Below, piece by piece: positions 42,201-51,051 of a stretch of 64,000 nucleotides of DNA. Position 1 is the stretch's first letter, and each line of letters starts with the position of its first letter. The DNA is from Onthophagus taurus (lineage: Eukaryota; Arthropoda; Insecta; Coleoptera; Scarabaeidae): the NCBI RefSeq assembly GCF_036711975.1, contig NC_091967.1:11718001-11782000 (forward strand), given 5' to 3'. A model generated the notes under the pieces. The model did not search any database. It was not told the origin of the DNA and saw only the letters and a list, made by a program, of their open reading frames with translations. The position numbers were made by a program, and so were the translations under genes.

Positions 42201-43696
42201 AAAATTTTGGAAAAATAGTGATTAAAGAATGTATGATAATGAAAAAGACTAACTTCTTTCATAATGTCCAGAAAGTGGTTTTACAGTAGACCCAAAAAGT
42301 ATTTATGTAACATTTAGAATTTGGAAGAAAAATACAAGGTGCTTAAAGTTGAATAAAAATAAGATATACAAAATTATAAACATGCAAACAAAAGTTGGTA
42401 GCTTATAATCTCATCGGAAATGATGTGCTAAAAATAAACAATTTTTGCGTTTTATGGCATAAATTTTGAGGAGGAAACATAAGATATTTTATAGTTTGAT
42501 TTATATGTACCACAAAACAAAAACTGAATTGCTACGACAATTTGGCAGCGGTAGACCTTAGAATTTGAAAGAACAAATGTAGTAAGGACACAATATGTAA
42601 TTCAACATAGCACTGCGCTTATGGGGATTAAATGACTGAGTTTGCTTATTGAGCAGAATAACTGCACTACAGCAGAATACTTTAACTTGTACTATGCATT
42701 AAAGTTGAATTACTATTAGCTCAGCTTATCAGACTGAGCACAAATATCACAGAGATCATTAACATTGATTTTCAAAGAATATTGTAAAATGATACAACAA
42801 TCGTGATATAATTCAAAATAATAAATTTCATCCTATTCATTAAATATGTGTATTTGTTTGTATTTTCATCAAGAGTGATACATATCAAATTTTAATCAGA
42901 TTTGAGATGGAACGAATTTCTTAATGGTTTCAAGAGATTTGTATCTCAACGGTACTTAAATTTTAAGTGAGTGTAAACTCGAAATTTATTTTAAACATCA
43001 TGGATTTAATTCAATAGAAATTCCTAACACTGCGAGCACCAGGATTACAATTGTAAAAGGCGGTTATGATATAACAGTTATTTGAAAATAGTGGTTAATC
43101 ATAACTGTACATGTTAGGAAGATATTTATCTCATCATTGTCATTAATTATTCGTTTTTGGTCTCACCTATGACAAAAAAGGATGTTATGCGTTTTTTGTC
43201 AGGGTGCTATTGAACAAAAACATTAGTGTACTAACTAAATACACAGTTTTGACTTTAATTAAATTAAATTAAGAAAAGAAATAATGAATTGGCTACATTT
43301 AATCTGTTAATGTTATCATAAAATTTCATCTCATGTACTCAGGTAAGCATTCAATTTTAATTACCTAATTGTGTTCTACAATACGGTCTTGTTTTACCAC
43401 TTAATTGTGATGTCATAAATAATAATGATCCTTTCGAAACAACGGCTCCACCTAACACCACTATAAATCCTATGATATAACAAAAAAATTTTCCGAATTT
43501 TTCACCAAAATCAATCCATTTTGTTTCAACGGTTGAACCAGATTCCACGGCAGTTGGTGGATCTTCAAAAACGTCCCATTTCTTTTTTTCTTGTTCAGGA
43601 CGTCTAAAAATATATTTCTTAATTTTTTCCTAAAACTCAAGATTTCAAAAAATCTTACAAGGGATTAAGAGGTTCCATCTCTTCGTTATTCATCAT
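36227..43696 (-). CDS. Chitin synthase F (long form), 9 exons, about 1470 aa
   Basis: A GT2 chitin synthase. Exons: 43696-43659, 43603-43365, 41271-40978, 40656-39391, 39125-38831, 38773-38164, 38105-37002, 36846-36450, 36396-36227; phases agree. Motifs in order are WDVFEDPP, CGTMWHE, LDGD, EDRW, QRRRW, GTILGPGTIF, SWGTREV, an acidic loop, a final membrane pair and a tail with MNPVEYIKKLQ and a basic end. Exons 4 and 6 are uninterrupted where E has introns. The second intron is 2.1 kb. Of the six, F looks the most complete relative to a classic insect enzyme. Whether it is the ancestral copy cannot be told from the sequence alone. It looks intact. Confidence 0.91.
41272..43364. other. Second intron of gene F (2.1 kb)
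   Basis: AT-rich DNA with no recognisable gene or element. A 68-codon minus-strand open frame (41958-41752) gave no recognisable domain. Confidence 0.4.
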
Positions 43697-45156
43697 TTTG
43701 TAGGAATTTTTTATTTTTTAACAATTTTCGCTGTAACACTTTACACTTACATTCCATAACATTTATAACACCTTTATTGTTGTCCTCAATAACACTGGAT
43801 TTTTTCGAAGCTGTATCTTGACGATATTTGTTTTTGATTAGATATATCTACCAATTACCATAATGGATTTTTTTAATTGTACATTATTCGCCGTAATACA
43901 AATTGTTCTTAAATTTGATTAGCATTCGGTGGGGATTTATCTCAGATTAAAGGTTGATATTGTAAAAATGTAGATAACAAATATATATCCAATTGGAATT
44001 AAAGAATTTAAAAGAAAATAAAAGAATAAAACAATAAATTCTAATTTAATTTCTCAATAACTTGTGGTTATGGTATTAGTAATGTCGTGGTAAATTAATA
44101 TTTCGTTCTTGTTACTATTATTTTTTTCATTATTGTTACTATTATTAAGTTGTATTGTTTTTAATGCTATCTAACAGATGCTTGCAAATCATCATGAGCG
44201 AAAAGACTAGTACCCAAATGAAACTGGACAATAGCTTTCCACAAGAAACGGTGCTGGCTCCTCTGCTTTTTAGTCTCTACATAGTAAAAATTCGCGAAGC
44301 CATATCAAAGAAGTTCAAATACGCAGATGCCTGGGTGCTTGCTACAAACCATAAAAAATTGGAGTGCTGAGAAAATTTTAGCAAGTGTCTTGGCTACCCT
44401 GGGGATGTATTTCAGCGACTGGAGACTGCTGCCCAATGTCACCAAGAACCTGGAACGCTAAGATTTAAACAACACTTTGGGAAAACAGCTGTAAAACTCA
44501 GAAACACCATCATGCAAAACCTGAACCTGAACTTACATCGATAGCATTGGATCTTGTGTACCCCGTGGTAGAGAGAAACTACAAAAATGCTAGATGGAAA
44601 TAACTTCAACATAATTGAGCGGTGGAGAGAAGAGTGTAACGCTTGCCAACAGGACTATGCCATGTGTTCAAGCAAGCTAGAGGGTTTCGACCAACCAACA
44701 CGAATCTGGGCATTACTCAATAGAATGAGGACGAATTGCGGCAGGTGTACTCTTCAAGTGGAGAAAAATACTCTCCACAAATTGCGACTGTGGTACTGAA
44801 AGACAAACTATTGAACACCTGGTAGAGCAATGCCCATTAGGTTCTAGAGTAGCAACCCTTCACTATACTTCACTATATTTGTAATTTTGATGTTTGTTTG
44901 TACAGCTTGTTATTATAATTGTTACTATCATTGTTCTGTAATGTATTGTTTACACCATTCATATACAAAACTCTCTCTCTGTATATACTATTACCTATTT
45001 CTAATATAATGGACTATACATATATGAGAATATACTTTTATTTTTATTTAATGAAAAGTACTAAAACACATTGATTTAAAATTAATAAATTTATTTATCT
45101 ACAAAATAAATAATAATTTCACTGGAACGCAATACTAGTATATGAAAATCAATTAA
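43697..45156. other. Intergenic between chitin synthase F and the ribophorin-like gene
   Basis: About 1.46 kb. It holds the promoter side of F, a LINE remnant at about 44155-44865 and AT-rich DNA to its right with a short CT-rich run near 44970. No other gene is seen. Confidence 0.45.
44155..44865 (+). mobile_element. Jockey-like LINE remnant (reverse transcriptase palm to C-terminus)
   Basis: Plus-strand reading gives FPQETVLAPLLFSLYI, then FKYADAWVLATNHKKLE. This is the PQGSVLAPLLF...YADD block of a non-LTR reverse transcriptase, with YADD changed to YADA. Further on, LNRMRTNCGRC matches the cysteine-bearing segment after the reverse transcriptase of jockey-type LINEs. The parts lie in different frames with stops between, so the copy is dead. 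Confidence 0.68.
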
Positions 45157-46517
45157 CTAGGACTTTTGTAAAACCAAAACAGATTTTACATAACTAACAA
45201 ATAAGTAAAACAGAAAAATTGATTCTACGTAAGTAATGATGTAAAAGGCAGGTTTAAAAACATGAATCGGCCCCCTTTTATAAACCACACGGAAATTCGG
45301 TGCCAAACCATTAACCAAATCAAAACTTTCAAAAACAACGATTTCTCTTGATGGTGCTAAAGCGGTTGTTATAATTTCTTTGTCCCCAATCTTCACGTCA
45401 GCATCCTCGGTTATATTTGCAGAAATTAATCTCGACGATTCTGGCAAATACACTTTGGTTTTTGCAGTTTTTATGAAAGCATTTGGAAGAACATCGTCCA
45501 CTACAACCATGTCTAAAACGTAAATATCGTCCGATTTTTGTAGATATGGATAGGCAGGAACGGTGTATTTTAGTGTATAAATCGTTTTCCAAGCCATGAA
45601 AAGTTCATAGCGAGATTCAAAAACTAAGAGAGTGCCATAATCGGAATAATAAAGTTGAGATTTGCTGTTATTCCCGATTCCGTCGAATAGTTTTATATTG
45701 AAGGCCAATTCTGGTAACAGCGTACGTAATTTTGTCCTGGTGTAGTTCGGAACTGGTTGGTATGGTTGCTTGGATTTATATCCTATTACAATAAATATAT
45801 TATTAATAAACGTTATGCACGAATTTGTTAATTAATATAATTAAAAATTTATTTACCTTTATTAACAACAGTAACGGTTTCCTCAATTATAATAAATCCG
45901 TAATGAGAAATATCAATTTTTCTTTCAAAATTAGTAACATAATAAAATGGCAAATTATTCATATAAACAATTTGTAAAGGAAAAAAACTGTACGGCTGAA
46001 CATCGAACAACTGATTAGAAACCCGAGTTTTATTACCGTGAATTTTCGGTTCAATTTCAACAAATTCACATCTTTTCTCCGGTAATTCATAAACAATCAT
46101 GAAATTTTTCGTTTTATACACGGAATAATATTCTAAGTTTCCTTTATAATGAATAAAACGTTGTGTACTATGCGAATCTATCAATACCAGCTCATCCAAA
46201 ACAACAATAACCACTTCAAGCGTAAATCGTTCGTTTTTTAAAATCACTTTCGGTAGTTTAATTAAATAGGTACGATTATCATATTTAAGGTAATCTTGAG
46301 AAAACGTTACTTTAGCTTTTTGAACGCTAGGATCTAACGTGTAAGTGTAGTCATTTACCCCATCTTCTCCATTGTTCACAAATTTGATATCCTCGATAAT
46401 TATAACATTTTGATTTTCTAAAGTAATATTTTTATAAACGTTCTCATTTATGATTTCAACGCAATCACAAAAAGGAATTATTAAGAACCAGAGTAGTATT
46501 ATTTTTGGCGGAAACAT
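45157..46517 (-). CDS. Ribophorin-I-like protein (OST subunit 1 family), short, 428 aa
   Basis: Two exons, 46517-45857 and 45782-45157, join in phase. The first Met is followed by a signal peptide (IILLWFLIIPFC), and the product ends with one membrane segment near the C-terminus. Ribophorin I is the ER-membrane subunit of oligosaccharyltransferase that holds substrates for N-glycosylation. Family features are LPKVILKNERFTLEV, FF..Q.VY.NNLPFYYVTNFERKI.ISH.G.I.IEETV, an LRTLLPELA segment, a tryptophan in AWKT, and a late YKRG...FKPAFYI block before the membrane helix. Typical ribophorin I is about 580-610 residues. This one stops just after the membrane segment and lacks the long cytosolic coiled-coil tail. 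Sequence drift is high. A specialised paralogue, perhaps tissue-restricted, is more likely than the housekeeping copy. Confidence 0.75.
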
Positions 46518-46804
46518 TTTCACTTTGAACTCAAAGAGGTATTTCACAACAAATGTCAAATTTACTATATTTACTGAAATTAGCTGAATAAGATAGCATA
46601 CTTTGATAAATTTGATTTAATTTTTATTTCGTAATTTGACTTTAAATTATATTTTTGTTGTGATAAAACTTACTTACGGATTTAAACAATAATTTAATAT
46701 TGTATAATATATATAATATAATATATTAATTTATGTATTAGTATAATATATTATATACAATATATATAATATACCGAAAAATCACATTAAAGTTTCGATG
46801 TGAC

Positions 46805-47300
46805 TAAGGAATGTTACGTAAGGTTAGTTCTGTTTACAAACATTAATTATAGCGTGAAGTTTTCTTTAGTAATTAGTAATGCCAATTATAGCGTGAAGTT
46901 TTCTTTTGAAATGCCAATTACACCGTGAAGGTATGTTAAGTAAGGTTAGTTTTGTTTACAAACATTAATTATAGCGTGAAGTTTTCTTTTGAAATGCCAA
47001 TTAAACCGTGAAGGAATGTTAGGTAAGGTTAGTTCTGTTTACAAACATTAATTATAGCGTGAAGTTTTCTTTAGTAATTAGTAATGCCAATCATAGCGTG
47101 AAGTTTTCTTTTGAAATGCCAATTAAACCGTGAAGGAATGTTACGTAAGGTTAGTTTTGTTTACAAACATTAATTATAGCGTAAAGTTTTCTTTAGTAAT
47201 TAGTAATGCCAATCATAGCGTGAAGTTTTCTTTTGAACTGTCAATTAAACCGTGAAGGAATGTTACCTTAGGTTAGTTCTGTTTACAAACATTAATTAAT
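46805..47300. repeat. Minisatellite inside the TIR element
   Basis: The core words GGTTAGTTCTGTTTACAAAC and ATTATAGCGTGAAGTTTTC recur. The word around GAATGTTACGTAAGG starts at about 46809, 46929, 47012, 47132 and 47254, so the unit is about 120 bases and one copy is shortened to about 83 bases. Confidence 0.8.
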
Positions 47301-47808
47301 GTTTGTACATACGTTCACAGGCGGTGCTGAAGATATTCCAGACATGTTTCAGACACATTTGTAGCGAAATGTTTCAAATGAAATGTTTCTGCTACATATT
47401 TTAATGATATTTCATAAATATTTCTACTGAAATGTATTTGATACATATCTTTAGATACGTTTCGTAAAAATCGTATCTGTCACGTATATGAAACGTACTT
47501 CTAAGATGTTTCATTTAATTCACTGTACGTTAAAATTGAAATGTTTCACAGAGGTTTCTTGTTTACTGGGACGTCACAAGTAATGTTAACCATACATTTT
47601 CCTATTAAACCGGTCAACACCTAACCTACGAATTGTTTATTTTATAGTCAAGCACAAAATCAATCTGATAAACTTATAATTAAAGTTATTTTCACTAAAT
47701 TAGGTGAGATTACAACGTATATTTTCGGATGAAACACCCTTGTTTTTCTTAGGCTTTCGATGCATAATGACTATAAATAGACTGTGTGTCAGTAGACTCT
47801 GTGTTAAT

Positions 47809-47918
47809 ACTAGAACTAACACTAGACCTAGAACTAGAAACATTCGGGTTTAGCCGCACGTCTCTCAAGACGGCTAAACCCGATTGATTCTAGTTCTAGG
47901 TCTTATGTTAGTTCTAAT
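47809..47918. repeat. 48-bp near-perfect inverted repeat (hairpin)
   Basis: The left arm 47809-47856 and right arm 47871-47918 pair with about five mismatches around a 14-base loop. The inner stem includes CGGGTTTAGCCG against CGGCTAAACCCG, and the outer stem includes CCTAGAACTAGAA. It lies inside the TIR element. Confidence 0.8.
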
Positions 47919-48539
47919 GATTGTACTAGTAAAAAACTAGAACTAGAAAGTATCAATCCGGAATTTATAACCCACCCTCTGCTCCAAGCCCAACCCGACA
48001 TTTGAGAAATTCGCACTGGTTTAAATGTTAATTAACCTAACTCAAAGTGGGATTTCTACACAAAATTCTAAAATAAATCGGTAAATTAGGTGGGTCCGAA
48101 TGTAACGTTTAAAGAGTTACAGATTTTAGGTTATCTTTAGTTTATAGATGGTAAACAAATATATATTTCGGGTATTTCACCCGAAAATATGCGTTTTAAC
48201 CAAATGTGCTGCGAAAATATATGTTGGTGACGTCACGTCGAAACTTTAAAGTGATTTTTCGGTAAGTTTTACAGTTTTCCGCACTTTTTTTTTTCGATTT
48301 CCCGTCGATAAAAACAAAATGACGATTTTTAAGCGACATGATGATTTTTGAATTATACCTTAACTTTTTTAGACTAATGTCATTCTTTTAAAACGCAGAA
48401 ACTTGCAACTTAATTACAACCAAGTATCAATATAACATAGTAATGAATACAGCATTGATTTTTATTAATAAAAGGTAAATAAATGAGAAATGTTTCAATA
48501 AACTTAAGAAAGCTCATTGCTTCCTTTTTTTCTTACCTG

Positions 48540-49236
48540 CTATGAATGTCTTAATAGCGTTTCCAAATAAACTCTAAACGCTAAAATAAGAATTTCAAAA
48601 TTTTTCTTGTACCATTGAAAATTATAGGTAACATGTGTTTTCCAATTTTCATCAAGAAATTTTTTATAGAATTCGCTCATTTCATCGGCAGTTAAAGCAC
48701 GATTTTCTTCCTGTGATACTCTATGAGCTTTTATATAAACTTGCCTTTCCTAAAATGTGTATGATTTACATATAACACTCAAATTACAAAAAATCTTAAG
48801 TAACCTTAACAAATTTAGTATTATGTTCGCTCCAAAATTTTTGGTTCCATTCCTGAGTACTATCCTGTATTTCTCTAAGTTTTTGTTGTAAAATCGTTTC
48901 ATGTAGGGATCGTTTTCGAATGATGGGTCTTAAATTGGAAATAGGATCAGGTGGACCGATCATGTCAACATTTTCTTTTTCTGTTACAGAAATTATGGGT
49001 ACTTCAGCAGTTTTCTCTAAAAACACAGCTTCCGGTGATCTTACATTAGAATGTTTAGTATTTAAACTCTAAAAGATAAGAAAAATAATTTATTACATAA
49101 TATAATCTAACCTAACTTTTGTTAATTTTCAACACAAATTATTAATTAATGTATTACAACTTACGTGAACGGAACTACAAGATAGTTTTATTACATTTAC
49201 GATCGGTTTCCGGTTTATTAACCTTTTACTAAACAT
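48540..49236 (-). CDS. COA8: Cytochrome c oxidase assembly factor 8 (APOPT1 family), 181 aa
   Basis: Three exons, 49236-49165, 49068-48805 and 48749-48540, all in phase. COA8 is a mitochondrial matrix-side protein needed for normal complex IV assembly and protection under oxidative stress. The sequence has a basic, hydroxyl-rich N-terminus that fits a mitochondrial presequence (MFSKRLINRKPIVNVIKLS). The family core follows: IGPPDPISNLRPIIRK, then LREIQDSTQEWNQKFW, and after the last junction LTADEMSEFYKKFLDEN and YNLSWYKKNFEI. All the conserved blocks are present in order, and the length fits the family. It shares no regulatory link with its neighbours that I can see. Confidence 0.9.
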
Positions 49237-49665
49237 TATTGCTATTTTTAAGTACTAATTCACAGGAGGGATGTAATATTGACAATCCCAAAAATCTAAG
49301 AGTTATCAGCGATTATATATCTTATTACTTATTACATAATTCTTCGATTTTATTATAAAGGCTTATTAGAGTCATTATCAGTAAATTCTCTCATTAAACT
49401 AGAGATATAAAATTAAATTTGTGTTTAAAATATCCCATGCGTATAACATAACATAACCTATAAAATTCTAAATCACGTAGAAATATTTGTTTCTACTTTT
49501 TAAATATAGATGGCACTCAAAGTAATATTGAAGTTCAAATTTAATTTGGATTTATTATTTATTCTGGAATAAATGTTCAAGTTATCGATGATTTTATTAA
49601 ATAATAACAAATTGTGCTTTAAAGTATAAAATCTGAAAGTGCAATTATATTTTTCGTACTTTGTA

Positions 49666-50525
49666 CAGGGTGGTTCAAATTCGATATCCGAAACTGTCAG
49701 AAACTATGAGTTAGAAAAAAAGTAGCTTACATGTCATGATCTTGTTTTTTGGGAAACTGCTAATGCCAAAAACCTCAAAGCGCTATTATCTTTTGTTTTT
49801 CCCCTAGGAGCCAAGGCTGAAAATATCGTAAAACCAGCAAGTGCAATTATCTTGGTTATTATTATAGGTGGAGTATTATAACTAAGACATTATATGGACA
49901 CTTTTTTACAGAGAATTTGATGATAATAAGTCTATTTCTTATTGTTTTAGAATAAAGCTAAAAATAATTTTTTTTTGTGTTGTTAAAAAATTAATTTTAC
50001 AGTTTCCTGTAAATTACGGTACTAAAAACTAAAAATTATTCTATTAAAAATTTATATAAAATTTACTATATTTTCTACTATGTAACATTCTAACATGTTA
50101 AACTTTTCGTAATTTATCTTAAAAAACAGGATTTTTAATTTGACACTTCAGAAAATTTTTGGATACTAAGTTTATTTGAATTTAAAGCAATATATGAGCG
50201 CCATCTATCAATAATTTATTAAGTCATTTAATAATAATATTAAATATTAATAAAAAAACGTGAAATAATGCAATCTATTCCAACTTTTGTGCAAAACAAA
50301 TATAAATTAAATAGTTCAACAAATGTATTTGTTTCAAATATCAGAAATGTTTTTTTAATTTTTAGTTATGATTTACAGGGAACTGTAAAATTAATTTCTT
50401 TGACGACACTAAAAAAGTTTATTTTTAGCTTTATTCTAAAACAATAAGAAATAGACCTGCCAAACCCTATATTTTTGTAATCAGACAACAATAACGAATT
50501 TAATAAATCGAATTTGAACCACCTG
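49666..50525. mobile_element. Fold-back MITE-like element, about 860 bp
   Basis: The left end CAGGGTGGTTCAAATTCGAT matches the reverse complement of the right end (CAGGTGGTTCAAATTCGAT). A TA lies just outside each end and may be the target duplication. Further inside, a second pair of arms (about 49920-50020 and 50365-50460) is complementary over some 90 bases, including TATTTCTTATTGTTTTAGAA. No coding potential is seen. The end motif resembles Tc1/mariner-type elements of insects. Confidence 0.75.
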
Positions 50526-50529
50526 TACT

Positions 50530-50805
50530 TCATAATCTAGAGATCATCTGCCAAAAGGTCCCTCTCCTAGCTTCGTTAGCAATTCCTTTGCGTATATTTT
50601 GTACGTCGTACTCAGTAAGCTGATATCTCTATAATTCTCCACTATCCTTTTTGTTCCCTTTTTGTACAAGGTACTTATTATGGCCGTCCTCCACCCGTTC
50701 GAAAACCTTTCTCCTTTCAATATCTTTCTCAACACCATCAACAACCTCGTTCTGGGTCCCATCTTCTCTTTATCTTCATTATCTCCATTCACTACTGTCA
50801 CACCA
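50530..50805 (-). mobile_element. LINE remnant (reverse transcriptase N-terminal part)
   Basis: The minus-strand translation gives GWRTAIISTLYKKGTK, VENYRDISLLSTTYKIYAK and upstream LMVLRKILKGE. This matches the W..A.I..I.KKG....ENYR.ISLL....KI pattern at the start of a non-LTR reverse transcriptase. The copy is only about 275 bases long and abuts the fold-back element. Confidence 0.65.
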
Positions 50806-51051
50806 ATACAAGATTTACATCAAGAAAGCTTTATTAATAACGGTATATTTGATAGTACTTTTTCAAAATTGTCAAAATAGAAGTTTCTGTGTCATCAATA
50901 CTTTGAAGTCAAGCTTAAATTTGTGTAGGATACAATGTAAACGAATACATTTTATAGAATGGGCACTAAAGAAAATTAGCAGTTAAATGAAAAATATATT
51001 TGAAAAGTTTAAAATTTTACGTCTTGTATTGTTGGATTATTAATTTTAACA

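Larger units (their letters stand above)
46772..48264. mobile_element. Non-autonomous DNA transposon with about 33-bp terminal inverted repeats
   Basis: The left end reads TACCGAAAAATCAC and continues through ATTAAAGTTTCGATGTGAC. The right end, reverse-complemented, reads TACCGAAAAATCAC and continues through TTTAAAGTTTCGACGTGAC. Only about two of some 33 bases differ. The TA at each outer edge may be a target-site duplication, as in Tc1/mariner-like elements. No transposase frame is present. Inside are a minisatellite, a run rich in TGAAATGTTTC-like words (about 47340-47550) and a strong hairpin. Confidence 0.72.
46518..48539. other. Intergenic between the ribophorin-like gene and COA8
   Basis: About 2 kb, mostly occupied by the terminal-inverted-repeat element at 46772-48264. 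On its left lies an AT palindromic run (about 46695-46770) made of TATAATATAT-like units. Confidence 0.55.
49237..51051. other. Intergenic between COA8 and the coiled-coil gene (divergent promoters)
   Basis: About 1.8 kb between two divergently transcribed genes. It contains the fold-back element (49666-50525) and, directly to its right, a LINE remnant (about 50530-50805). The rest is AT-rich with nothing recognised. Confidence 0.5.

Noticed and set aside
866-43696. Mutually exclusive exons as known in CHS-A (kkv)
   Set aside because: I looked for a duplicated copy of the exon after SWGTRE in A, E and F and saw none.
46805-47300. Possible CRISPR-like array
   Set aside because: Units are long, contiguous and irregular with no unique spacers, and the host is a eukaryote. 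It is a minisatellite.
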